Shown in pieces: positions 23,311 to 35,990 of a stretch of DNA of 64,000 bases. Location: positions 1-64,000 of the forward strand of contig JASANE010011877.1 in the NCBI GenBank assembly GCA_030248225.1, written 5' to 3'. Numbering within the stretch: the first letter of the stretch is position 1; each line of letters begins with the position of its first letter. The translations under genes were made by a program, and so were the position numbers. Source of the DNA: Trileptium ribeirensis (Eukaryota; Nematoda; Enoplea; Enoplida; Thoracostomopsidae). Under the pieces are notes generated by a model. It was not told the DNA's origin. It saw only the letters and a program-made list of their open reading frames with translations, and did no database searches.

Positions 23311-24274
23311 AACAACCGCCCCTGAAGGTGACTTGGGCCAGGTCGTCAAACTCAGGCCTAATGATGCTAAAGTGTCCGCTCATTCTTTGACCTTAAAGAT
23401 TTTCGAACTGGGCGATTTTAGGAGATACCGAAATATTTTACTTTACGCAGTTTCAACCGCAGGTGTTTCAATTTTAATTTACCTATTTAAGATACGAGAA
23501 CATTTTTTCATTAAAAAATCTCTGAGGGTTCATCCACGCAAGATATTTTTTAAAGTTATTATAGTACAGGCGCTGATAAAAGTGAAGAAAATAGTATACT
23601 ATAGTACTTAACTTTGTTTTTCGTAACTTATGTACCATCAAGCGCTAAACGTTAAGTTAAGTTAAACAAAACTGAATTTAGTGTGGAACCAATAAATATG
23701 AATGTCTGCATGAATTTGAACAAATCGTTTTATACAAAAGAACCATTTTTACAAAAACGCGGCCATTGATGAGCCTGTACTCATCTAAGTATTTTCTGCC
23801 TCGTTATGGTATTCTGAACCTACTTATAACTGCTCTTTGTCTTGACCTCAAGAAGCTGGGAATATCGAAAAACAAAAATCCGAATCATTATTTTACCTCA
23901 CCATCATAAATGATTATTGTCAAACAATTTCAACTCAGTTAGATGGGTCACTCATGAAAAAATTAAAGGAACAGATAGCTTTTAAACAAACTTTTGGAGG
24001 GTTCGCAAAAATTGTGTGTTATATTTTTATCAAACGAATTTTTTCAATAAAAAATATCCAGCTAGTACATACGTTACCAATGTGTTCCTATTATTGCATC
24101 GGCGAAAGCGCAAAATCCGTTTTCAGAGATTACCAAACGAAAAATCCTTTTATTTCCGAGCATTTTGTGTTCGTCAAACACATCAATAGTTTTCGTAGGA
24201 CATGTGTTTTTGTGAATATTCTGCGAAAATCCACCAGAAAAGTTGAATTGAAACGTAACATCAATGAAATATAC
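23311..24274. other. AT-rich DNA without recognisable gene
   Basis: Two moderately long frames occur, 23333-23611 (92 codons) and 23954-24310 (118 codons). Both are Lys/Ile/Phe-rich as expected of AT-rich chance frames, and the second runs into the satellite. No domain is recognised. Confidence 0.55.
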
Positions 24275-27045
24275 AATCAATTGCAATTTGTTTCCATTGT
24301 TATTTTATAAAGATTTATTGGCAACGGTCGACTTATACATTTCCCAATTCAAATTGGATCTTTTGGTCATTTGAAACCTATTTTACGTACTTTGACTTTG
24401 ACTTATTGGCAACGGTCGACTTATACATTTCCCAATTCAAATTGGATCTTTTGGTCATTTGAAACCTATTTTACGTACTTTGACTTCATAGCTTATTCAA
24501 AGTGTTGTCATAGCGATTTACAATTTCTTTCCATTGTTATTTTATAAAGATTTATTAGCAACGGTCGATTTATACAGTTCCCAATTCAAATTGGATCTTT
24601 TGGTCATTTGAAACCTATTTTACGTACTTTGACTTCATAGCTTATTCAAAGTGTTGTCATAGCGATTTACAATTTCTTTCCATTGTTATTTTATAAACAT
24701 TTATTAGCAACGGTCGATTTATACATTTCCCAATTCAAATTGGATCTTTAGGTCATTTGAAACCTATTTTACGTACTTTGACTTCATAGCTTATTCAAAG
24801 TGTTGTCATAGCGATTTACAATTTCTTTCCATTGTTATTTTATAAAGATTTATTAGCAACGGTCGATTTATGCATTTTCCAATTCGAATTGGATCTTTTG
24901 GTCATTTGAAACCTATCTTACGTACTTTGACTTTATAGCTTATTCAAAGTGTGGTCATAGCGATTTACAATTTCTTTCCATTGTTATTTTATAAAGATTT
25001 ATTAGCAACGGTCGATTTATACATTTCCCAATTCAAATTGGATCTTTTGGTCATTTGAAACCTATTTTACGTACTTTGACTTCATAGCTTACTCAAAGTG
25101 TTGTCATAGTGATTTACAATTTCTTTCAATTGTTATTTTATAAAGATTTATTAGCAACGGTCGATTTATACATTTCCCAATTCAAATTGGATCTTTTGGT
25201 CATTTGAAACCTATTTCACGTACTTTGACTTCATAGCTTATTCAAAGTGTTGTCATAGCGATTTACAATTTCTTTCCATTGTTATTTTATAAAGATTTAT
25301 TAGCAACGGTCGAATATACATTTCCCAATTCAAATTGGATCTTTAGGTCATTTGAAACCTATTTTACGTACTTTGACTTCATAGCTTATTCAAAGTGTTG
25401 TCATAGCGATTTACAATTTCTTTCCATTGTTATTTTATAAAGATTTATTAGCAACGGTCGATTTATACATTTCCCAATTCAAATTGGATCTTTTGGTCAT
25501 TTGAAACCTATTTTACGTACTTTGACTTCATAGCTTATTTAAAGTGTTGTCATAGCGATTTACAATTTCTTTCCATTGTTATTTTATAAAGATTAATTAG
25601 CAACGGTCGATTTATACATTTCCCAATTCAAATTGGATGTTTTGGTCATTTGAAACCTATTTTACGTACTTTGACTTCATAGCTTATTCAAAGTGTTGTC
25701 ATAGCGATTTACAATTTCTTTCCATTGTTATTTTATAAAGATTTATTAGCAACGGTCGATTTATACATTTCCCAATTAAAATTGGATATTTTGGTCATTT
25801 GAAACCTATTTTACGTACTTTGACTTCATAGCTTATTCAAAGTGTTGTCATAACGATTTGCAATTTCTTTCCATTGTTATTTTATAAAGATTTATTAGCA
25901 ACGGTCGATTTATACATTTCCCAATTCAAATTGGATCTTTTGGTCATTTGAAACCTATTTTACGTACTTTGACTTCATAGCTTATTCAAAGTGTTGTCAT
26001 AGCGATTTACAATTTCTTTCAATTGTTATTTTATAAAGATTTATTAGCAACGGTCGATTTATACATTTCCCAATTCAAATTGGATCTTTTGGTCATTTGA
26101 AACCTATTTCACGTACTTTGACTTCATAGCTTATTCAAAGTGTTGTCATAGCGATTTACAATTTCTTTCCATTGTTATTTTATAAAGATTTATTAGCAAC
26201 GGTCGAATATACATTTCCCAATTCAAATTGGATCTTTAGGTCATTTGAAACCTATTTTACGTACTTTGACTTCATAGCTTATTCAAAGTGTTGTCATAGC
26301 GATTTACAATTTCTTTCCATTGTTATTTTATAAAGATTTATTAGCAACGGTCGATTTATACATTTCCCAATTCAAATTGGATCTTTTGGTCATTTGAAAC
26401 CTATTTTACGTACTTTGACTTCATAGCTTATTTAAAGTGTTGTCATAGCGATTTACAATTTCTTTCCATTGTTATTTTATAAAGATTTATTAGCAACGGT
26501 CGATGTATACATTTCCCAATTCAAATTGGATCTTTTGGTCATTTGAAACCTATTTTACGTACTTTGACTTCATAGCTTATTCAAAGTGTTGTCATAGCGA
26601 TTTACAATTTCTTTCCATTGTTATTTTATAAAGATTTATTAGCAACGGTCGAATATACATTTCCCAATTCAAATTGGATCTTTAGGTCATTTGAAACCTA
26701 TTTTACGTACTTTGACTTCATAGCTTATTCAAAGTGTTGTCATAGCGATTTACAATTTCTTTCCATTGTTATTTTATAAAGATTTATTAGCGACGGTCGA
26801 TTTATACATTTCCCAATTCAAATTGGATCTTTTGGTCATTTGAAACCTATTTTACGTACTTTGACTTCATAGCTTATTTAAAGTGTTGTCATAGCGATTT
26901 ACAATTTCTTTCCATTGTTATTTTATAAAGATTTATTAGCAACGGTCGATGTATACATTTCCCAATTCAAATTGGATCTTTTGGTCATTTGAAACCTATT
27001 TTACGTACTTTGACTTCATATCTAGTGTTGTCATAGCGAATTACA
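24275..27045 (+). repeat. 149-bp satellite array (about 18 units) with higher-order structure
   Basis: The monomer begins GATTTATTAGCAACGGTCGA, then TTTATACATTTCCCAATTCA, AATTGGATCTTTTGGTCATT, TGAAACCTATTTTACGTACT, TTGACTTCATAGCTTATTCA, AAGTGTTGTCATAGCGATTT and ends ATTGTTATTTTATAAA. Equivalent bases at 24400, 24549, 24698 and 24847 give an exact 149-bp step. The first unit (24312-24399) is cut to 88 bp and the last decays after 27020. Each monomer has the dyads ACTTTGA/TCAAAGT and CCAATT-CA-AATTGG. Variant markers recur at multiples: the one-base-deleted TCGAATATAC type at 25311, 26204 and 26650 (steps 893 and 446), GCTTATTTAAAG at 25533, 26426 and 26872, and CGATGTATAC at about 26502 and 26948. 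So a 6-mer block and then a 3-mer block were duplicated. Confidence 0.96.
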
Positions 27046-30000
27046 AATTGTATATAATAAGGTATCTCAGTCAGTTATATTACAATTTCTATTTGATGTA
27101 TTCTACCATACAGATTAGTAAACATGTCCGCAGGGAAATTCTATGAAGTTTAGCTATATTTTTGCTAATTAGGTTAACTAGTTTAAGTTTAGTTTACCTG
27201 CGGTAATGCTTACAATGCGGTCAAGTAATCATAAAAAATTTTTAAGCATAGAGCATTGCCTTGCGGTGTTAACACGCGAATTATTTATCCTTTCAATTTT
27301 GCTACAACAACTGCTAGGCAGTACGTTTTAGTTAGATGAAGCTACGCTGCTGCAGGTAGTGGCGAATACTGGTACATAAAGCTTCTCTCTTCTGCTTTCT
27401 CACCATCATGCATGAGTTGCCTTTTTGTTTCCACGGAGACAAACGACAAGGTACCCGTTGTTTGAGGCAAGTCGTCGGCCGATAACCAAATGGCACACAG
27501 AATATTTCGGCTTTCATACACTCTCACATTTCGATCAAACTATGAATACTCCCTCATGCGTTAGACACAACTGACTGTGGCTTAACAAATAACTATCGAG
27601 CTAATAGAACTTTATCAACTACTATGTATACTATACTCCTATAACAAATGCAAGTGTTCCAAATCGGAAATTGCTCAAGCATATCTGACTATAATCTAAT
27701 TTTCGCAGGATTGAAGCCAAAATCAATAATATCCTTCGTCGTTATATACAATACGATGTGTTAGACGTGCGCTTTTGGCCAAACAAAGGTTAGTATATTA
27801 ATGATGATAGGATGACCATAGCATACCGATAATGTTTAGGGCTCTTCACAGCCAATTTTTTTAGCTTGAGCACATGACGTTCAGCTACTGGGGGCTTCGT
27901 TTTGTTCCACACTGCCACACCACCCCGAAGACGACATGCCGTTTATCGAAAGTAATTTGTGGTTGGCTTATTAAAATTGGTGTATAAAAGCTCACAAGTG
28001 TAGCGTTTCAGGAGTTTACATTTCATATAATCGACTAAAACTTGCTTCCTATGTTTTAATTCACGATATATTCATTTACAAAAGTGAAATTACATTAATA
28101 TATAAATAGTTTTATTCGATATGTTTCATAATGCTTTTGAAGGGTGATTTGAACATGTGAAGTGTCATTTGAAACTGAATTGCGCTACACGGCCCTTTGA
28201 ATCGTTATTCATTGTTGTTGTATTAATTAATCATTAATTGTATCAATTACATAATTAATCAATTAATTTCATTAATCATATTCATTCATGTTACACGCAC
28301 GCGACAGCTAATAGGTGTAACATTACATTCCATGCATGCAAATATTTGTACGCACGGTTGAAACATGATTCAAAAGGTGAGATAGCACGAGTTTAAACGA
28401 TTAAACTTGTGACTTAGTTGTAACATAGTTTTATATTGTATATACTATATATGTTAGAATCATGAATTACATATAGTAGTTATTTTTGGAAACTTGTATA
28501 CTAATACGTATGGTTAGTCTGCGGAGGCATATAGTTATCCTGGTATCCTAGATTTATAAAATGTATCCTATTATCAAAGAATGAGCAGTTTCAATTTGGT
28601 CACAGAATTGCCATGGTCAATCAGTGACATGTCTGATCCAGCAAAATCAGCTGTGTGAGCCACATCAAGTTGACTTCATAAAAGAAGCATTATTGGCACT
28701 TTAGATTGCTATAGCTAACGAAGAATTCATATATATTTTAACATGAATGCGTACGTCTGTATAAAAATCACACTACGTTCAAGATTATTTATTTATTAGT
28801 ACTGTCGACTGAACTGTTATAAAAAGTTCTTACTCGAAATATTTATTTTTTACAGAATAAACGCCAACTGCATTTCAAACTCGAAGTCAATGGTCAGGGT
28901 TTTATGTAGTACCCAAATTGTGCATGCATCCACCAATATTTTTGTATAGACGAAATTTGCTCAGAGAATGTGCAAACAGTGGCACATTGTGCTCACTAAT
29001 ACTTCAAAAATATTTTTTTACTATTTAACTGTGCAATTAGTTCATCTGCTGAATTTTCCAAACAGTTTTGCCTTTACCTGTTCCGTATTATCTAGTGCGT
29101 AGCTCTCGCAATGCAGAGTGTAATACTGCTTAACGCGATGCTCCGCATCACAAGACTTTATCACGAGTGCTTGATAAGAATGCGCTAATGCAGTTATTGA
29201 TGTTTTTACTCGCGATTTTGCTGCTGGTGCGCTACTGCATCACTCGGTTGTATTTTCCGTTGTATCGAAGGCTTGTAGTAATTATTGAAGCTAAATTATA
29301 ACACATACAGAGGAAACGAACAATACTGAGGAAATCTTATAGCTTTTGAGATATGTCTTTAACACGACCGTAGCTTATAAATTGACGCACAGCGATTGTG
29401 GGGGTTGCATAGGTTAAGAACGTTTATAAAATGAAGCTTAACTTTGTTGGGTCAAAAAAGTTTGAATGTGATTAGCGTCTTTCTGAAATTTTCTCTGGAA
29501 TTTACTAGTTATCTTGTGCATAATATGGTTCAACTCCAGTAGTGAAATTGAGGTTGACTGTCTGATGTAAAAACAAGCTATCCGCTTAAACAGCGCATGA
29601 TATCTGTACTGAATTTTATATAATAATTTCTTTTTTGTATGCGTAGTTATACCATTTTGTCACTATTGTGAGGCTTGGGCATTCCTTTGTATTATAGATG
29701 TCTGCTCATTTGTAAATGTAATTGTACCGGTTCCCCCTTCTTTTCACACAGGTTTGCCACAAACCATGAAGCTGGTTTGCCTCATCGTTTCTTTCAACAA
29801 ACGTAAACCGAAAATGCTGGAAACACAACGGATTTGTGAAGCCTCTAGTAATGTTTAATAAAGTTTAGAATCGTGCTCGTATTGAACGCTGTATATGCAA
29901 AAATTCTGTCATGACGGCTATTTTCTTCATGGATGGGGCGTGAATTGACAATATAAGCAGCTATTTGCATAAAACTGTAAAATATTTTGTTTAACCCTCT

Positions 30001-31264
30001 TCTTATTAAAACAAGGCGTCTTTAGTGCAATCGTGAACAAACGTTTGCTCCAACAACGGACTGTAGCGAAATCGCTCGAGTGTGAGTTTTGCACGCTAGC
30101 GACTAGGCAATTTAGACGCTGTAGATTGGTTTATTAAAGAACATCATAAAACGAATGACTCACATACAAACGCACGCCGAAGGGCAAACACGGAAATCAA
30201 CTCGCCACGCTGGAAATTTAGAGCAGTATGTTTTCAAGGAATCTTGTACACATACCTATTTTAGTTTGAATCTGGTATTATGTTATCTCCGTAAATCGTT
30301 AATATTAAAACGCCCATGAATTTTTAAGATAAATTAGGCTTATATTCTGTGTTGAAAGTAAAGCGAATGTAATTTGCGAAAACAGGCTGGTTACCGAAAA
30401 CAGCTCCAAATTTTATACCAAAACAAATTCAGCGCATAATTTACCAGCATTTTCTTCCGAAATATTATATAGCGTTATTAGAATTTGTCATGTTACCGAG
30501 TATGATTTTGCCCCACAATATGGTGGACATAATAGAAAAACGTGGAAGCTTACTGCTATATTGGATTTTTAACTTTCCGACCCTGGATCCGATAGTATTG
30601 ATTCTGGCGCCATCGATAAGCAATTCATTCCTGAAGTTAAACATTCGAAATAAACTTATTATATTATAAAAAATGAAGATATTTAATATATATAAGTTTA
30701 CTGAATTTCGGGGTATTCGTTTTAAACACTATTAAGGCTTTAAACTATTGAGATTATATTGATTTGACAAAGTTCTCCATTAGAGCGCGCTTCGAACGGT
30801 GTAGATTTCTGCAAGTTTACACCTCTCTGATGGTGTCGCAACTGAAAAGGAATTAATTGATGGATACAATTATTTGAGATAAAGGTATTATATTATAAAA
30901 ACTAAAGATATTTAAGATGATTACACTTTGTTAAATATCAGGACACTGATTTTAAATTACAATAACAGCCGGAAGCTATTGGAGCCTATACTAATTAGGC
31001 AATTTTGTTTTATACCTATAAGATTAGCTTTATTTCATTAATATTCATCCGGAATGGTTCGGAGTTAATAATATAATTGTAATTTAATGTAACACAGCTA
31101 ATGGATTTTCATGTACTTAAAATATTTCTGTCATTAACTAAAGACGCAGCAATGTGCTCTGCCGGAAGAAACTCAACTTTCAATATTTTAAGTAAGTTCA
31201 TTGCGCTATTTATTTGCAGTATTGAACTAAATATACCGTAACAATACCGTTAATTACTGAATTT
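27046..31264. other. AT-rich DNA, no clear gene; one 229-bp-step duplication
   Basis: TATTATATTATAAAAA...GATATTTAA occurs at 30657 and again at 30886, followed in both by GTTTTAAA-like and CTATTGAG-like phrases. This is a diverged tandem duplication. A strong splice-acceptor-like pyrimidine tract (CCCCCTTCTTTTCACACAG, ending 29751) precedes a short open stretch ending near 29803, described as a finding. AT-rich ATTAATTAATCATTAA simple sequence lies near 28225-28285. Nothing else is recognised. Confidence 0.5.
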
Positions 31265-31660
31265 TGTGAGCTCTTACTAAAATTTTTGCAAAGATGGAAT
31301 TTAGTCATTTTACTATAATTTTATCCAGAGATGGACTTCTGTGGTTGCTGAAATTTTACCCAGACATGAACTTTAGCCGTAACTTAAATCTTATCTAAAG
31401 ATGGAATTTAGTCGCTTTATATAATTTTATCCAGAGATATACTTCCGTGTTTGCTGAAATTTTACCCGAAGATGGACTTTAGTCGTAACTGAAATCTTAT
31501 CTAAACGTGGAATTTAGTCGTTTTACTATAATTTTATTCAGAGATGCATTTTATTGGTTGCTGAAATTTTGCCCAGAGATGGACTTTAGTCGTTACTGAA
31601 ATTTTGTCTAAAGGTGGTTCTGGTCGTCTTATTGGAAATTTTTCCAAAGATTCGGTTCGA
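31265..31660 (+). repeat. 36-bp minisatellite organised in 107-bp units
   Basis: A roughly 36-bp motif (GATGGACTTTAGTCGT, TACTGAAATTTTATCC, AGA) repeats about ten times with drift. Three successive motifs form a larger unit: the marker TGGAATTTAGTCG/A recurs from 31293, 31400 and 31506, steps of 107 and 106. Within each unit the three motifs are distinguished by GGAATTTAGTC, GGACTTCTG/CATTTTATT and GACTTTAGTCGTAACT. It fades out at both ends. Confidence 0.85.
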
Positions 31661-34310
31661 CATCTAAGCAAAATAATGTAAAAACATCGTGTATGACAAA
31701 AGAAATTTACGCTGTATAAATCAGATTTAAGATAAACGGTATTTTAGCTGATTCATTACCTTTTGCGCTGAGAGATAGATAGTAAGATGTAATCGTAGCT
31801 GAGAGACAGATTTAAAATTCTATAAACAAAATAATGAACACCCTAATTTTACCGAGAATCTATTTTTCTAATATTTTACTAACGACTCGTGAACGTTTAG
31901 CGAACTGCGGCCAGATGAAGTAGCTCCAAGCTTTGGGGCTCATTGAAAGAGCATGCAATATTAAAAAATTTAAAACATATTTCATGTATACTGTACTAAG
32001 GTCATGCTTACTTACTGCTCTTGTGTTGTAAGAATTTCATTATTTAACTTAATATTTAATAATTTAGTTGGATAAAGCGTGCTCACAATATGGTATGCGT
32101 GAATTGTGTTTCAAACATCAATTTCTATTAGGGTTCGATTTAACCTGCATTTGCTCGAAAAAATTATTGTTTTTCCTACTCCAGAGAAGTTGAATTCAAA
32201 ATTCAATATTAAAATTACTTTTCATAATTTTGTTATATCGGGAGCGTCTTTACTATTTTGTCGAACTGGGGCAAATTAATGAGTTGAAGTACTCCAAGTT
32301 TAACAAAATATTTGGGAGCAAAAATACTGCTCAAAATTGCTATTTTCATAGAAAACGAAGAGCTGTTTTGAAAAATTGAGCAGGCCCTGCGCTGTGATAT
32401 TCCGGTGCAGTTATGCAATCTTATAAAGATTATGAAAAAATATTGAAAAATTGCATACCTTTAGTCATTTTAAACACGCAGTCCTTTTGTCCGCAACACG
32501 TGCTTTTTATGACCTACTGTTTCTTTTATCTAGCAGCAGCCACGAACACAAATATTTAGCTCGTGGTTACTAAAATCTATTGCGTTTATTTGATTTTTTC
32601 TACCGCTGCGGAGACTGCAACCCATATTAAGTGATTCCTTGCGCAGTCTGCTAGAAACAAGCACAACAATCAGAAATCCGTTTTATACGTTTTCCCAATA
32701 TACGTTTCGTACGGTGTATACCACTATGTCTAAATTCACTGAATGTGGTAAAATTTACTATTTTTTGCATTAAAAAAGAGCCGAGTGAGTAGAAAAAAGG
32801 ATAAGTCGTAATATTTTTGCTCAAATTCTACCAATTGTGGTTTTACTACTTTTGCTATACCAATTTTAACGGCCTAAGAATGGTGTTACTATTTACCATT
32901 CGTTTTCGAAGCATACCTTCGCTGCGGCCGTATGTTTTGTAGCTTTCACGAAGATTGATTGAAATTAACAAAATTTTTGAAACATTTCTTTATTTCAAGA
33001 CATATCGTAGCTTGCTTTGGGTGTTCAAGTTTACATTACTGGAAAAGTTTTAAAAATTATTCAAGTTGTACGAACAACATGAAATGATTAAAGTCATTTG
33101 ATACCGTTGTATGTTTATAGCATATAAACTTAGTTTGTGCGAAGCATCTCAAGCGTCGAAATTATTACTACGTACATATTTAATAATATATAGTGGCTGA
33201 ATAAAATAAAATGTCAATGGTATCAACCATGACATGGATGTCTTCAATGAAAATGTTATGTTTGTAAATGCGAATAGTACACACTTGTGAGTTTTTCTAA
33301 GAAATGGATCCGGACATTGAACTATATACATTTAGCGGTTTTTTTCTAAATGCCCCGAACAATCCTCAACAAACATGTACAAAAATCTACCGTAGGTGAT
33401 GCAAATTTTTCTGCTTCACCTATATGTTGAGTTTAGTGGAATTATTTTCTTGATAAGCCAACGATTGTGGTTGCATAAATCTTAGAGGTCTTAAACCGTT
33501 TACATTTAACTCTTTCAACCCTACAGTTGTTCGACATCAGCGAATACTCCACGATTGCCCGCGCGCTGTAATTTTCTTGCTTTGCGACGAGGCTTAAGAA
33601 TCGAGCAATCGCTTTGAGATAGCTCAATGGTGAGTAAGCGTAACTTTCAGGCGTTCGGGCTTCAATACCAATCGGCGACCTATAATTATTTATTCATATG
33701 CGAAATATAAATTAATTCAGGATTCAAAATGTTAAATCTGGTGTAGATATCAGATAACTAAACTGTACAAGATATTTATTCTTATTCTACGCTCATGCTT
33801 TCCTTAAATATATAGGGTTTCTTTAAGTTTTGCTAGGTATTTCAAATATTTAATGAATATTTGATTGTTAACACATTTTGTTCATTTGAAACTTTCAAAA
33901 CAATACCACGTCCGACACCAACTATTTTGGCGCAGTATAGTGAAAGACTCAAGCAACTGAAAACATACACATCTTTTCTATGCACACGAAGCCACAATTA
34001 TACTGAATTTGTTATAACATCACCAGGACTTTTAATATTGAAGGTAATTTGAATTTGGTGGTCTAGTATTAACACGATTCATCCCTATGGTATGATGGCA
34101 TCTACAAGCACAGTAAGCGATCATTTGTGACAGCACAACAAACAACACAATTCTAGATTAAAATGTCGTCTTTAATCAATTTTTGTGCGAAAATATCTTT
34201 ATAATTATTAAGAATGAAATAAATATAGCTCCACAGTTTGACGATGTCCAGTACATAAATTGCAGTGTTAAACATCTAACATTTGGCGACATCCGGATCA
34301 AACACACCAC
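31661..34310. other. AT-rich DNA without recognisable gene
   Basis: Dense stops in all frames; frames of 60-63 codons at 32233, 33149, 33442 and 33861 look random. No repeat above background noticed. Confidence 0.6.
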
Positions 34311-34625
34311 GAGTAGTGCATATCCGTAGACTGTTGAGCGATGATTAGGAACGTTTTTGTACCGTCGTCATTGCGAGAGCCATTTGTGCACTTGACACAA
34401 ATTTGTGTCGTATCAACATTACGAAACCAGTCGCCCTATTGTTAACACTGATTTGTACTCAACAAAGCAACACAATTAGTAATGTGATATCCCTAGGAAT
34501 TTTACCCCAATCGCGTTTGTCTGTAGACTGATAATTACGAACGTTTTTGTGCCTGCCATCGTCATTACAAAACCAAATTGTTCAACCCAGGGTATAAATT
34601 TGTATCCCTATCAACTTTTTCGTTT
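34311..34625 (+). repeat. Diverged tandem duplication, 197-bp step
   Basis: GTAGACTG, GAACGTTTTTGT, CGTCATT, AAATTTGT and TATCAAC occur in the same order starting at 34326 and at 34523. The copies are clearly diverged, so the event is old. A CAACAAASCAACACAATT phrase also occurs at about 34137 and 34456, suggesting the duplicated unit once extended further left. Confidence 0.65.
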
Positions 34626-35805
34626 TAATTCAATGTGACACCACGACGGTAATTAAAATCTTAACAAGCTACAGTAATCGTCGATTGTTTTAATTTTATT
34701 TATACTCTGTTCAATTGTTTTAATTTTTAATAAGCATTTTTATTATTATTGAGTTATTCTGCGTAATCCAAATATTTTAGCTCAGATGTATGTGAGGGTT
34801 ACTTAATTTATGATCCAAGCATAAGTACAGTTGTGATTGCTTGTATATGGTATGGTTAAATCTATTCATGTTTTGCAATACCTAATTACATGTTTTGGTT
34901 AATATATATTTAACTGAATAAAATCATGCTTCTGCTTATCCCGTAATCAGTGCTTAATATGTACCGTCCAGCTTAACGGCTATAAAAACAAAACAGTTGT
35001 TGCTAATTTCTAGTAAATTGCGGCAAAAATAGTCACGCATAATTGGACCTTCTGTATGTGTCCAGTGCCACTCATGGTGCAAAACAAGCGTATTGCCGGT
35101 TGATCTGTTTTACTCGTGGCAACGTTCGAGTGAGGCAAACCCCAACAATAAAGCTAGGGAGCACATGATAACATAAAATATAACGGTTAGTGTTTGCTTA
35201 CCGCTGTCATTTCAGAAGCAAAATGAAACGGAAAGCCGAATCTATCGGCTTGCTACAGTTCGGACATCTCAAAATCAACGAATATGAATAGAATATCACG
35301 CTTTTCCGGACAGTGGCACCATCAGGTGCGTAAATTAATTGATGCGAGGTTGTCTAATGAGCAGGTGTTAGTTGAAAATTCTCTAGTTCCCCTAAATACC
35401 ACAGCTTTCCACTGGAACAATATAAGACATATGCCGCAGCTCAATGCACCCTCGAATACTGCTGATGGTTCTTGTTTCATATTCTGCAATTCCTTTAATA
35501 AGGCTCATGTTTGTTATACAATCTTAGAAAACTAAGTCAGCCCAATTGTTTACAGTAATAGTGTAAAAAGCTTGGGAAGAATACAAACAATATTGACGTA
35601 ATATCACGTCATTAGAAAATAAAATTATGTGGAGATATACACAAGCGACGGCGAAAGTGAAGATGATTCCGAATAGCAGTATTTGTAAACAAGCAAAAGA
35701 TCCACATGATATCTTGGCATAAACACTGACTAGAAATAACTCAGAGTCTTCCAGTATAAATAAGCAAGGGATCCTTCTCTATCTTGCAGAATAAATAGGT
35801 AAGTC
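34626..35805. other. AT-rich DNA; one weak open frame
   Basis: The frame at 35284-35535 (plus, 83 codons) has a more even amino-acid composition than most chance frames here, with no stop for about 250 bases, but it has no recognisable domain and no clear splice or start context. Left uncalled. No other structure noticed. Confidence 0.5.
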
Positions 35806-35990
35806 CCATTCATGCCGAAGCGAGGATTAAAGTGGTTGCCCCTGAGGCATCAGATCCCTCCTGTACCATTTCCCACCGGAGGCGTGCAGAAAATCTTGGC
35901 AGAGAGGGGAGGACGTCAACTTTTTGCAGCACACACCTGGACAACCTCCTCCTGAGACCACGGCAGCAACAGTGAGGGAAACCACTGGTT
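35806..35990 (+). repeat. Family A copy 3, internally deleted
   Basis: CATGCCGAAGCGAGG at about 35812, GGTTGCCCCTGAGG, GAGGCGTGCAGAAAATCTTG, GAGGACGTCAACTTTTTGCA and CCTCCTCCTGAGAC align in order with 10124-10430. The TTGGCAAA-rich middle is mostly missing, giving about 170 bp. Confidence 0.6.

Noticed and set aside
23954..24310. 118-codon frame before the 149-bp satellite
   Set aside because: Composition is that of AT-rich chance frames, there is no domain, and it ends inside the satellite.
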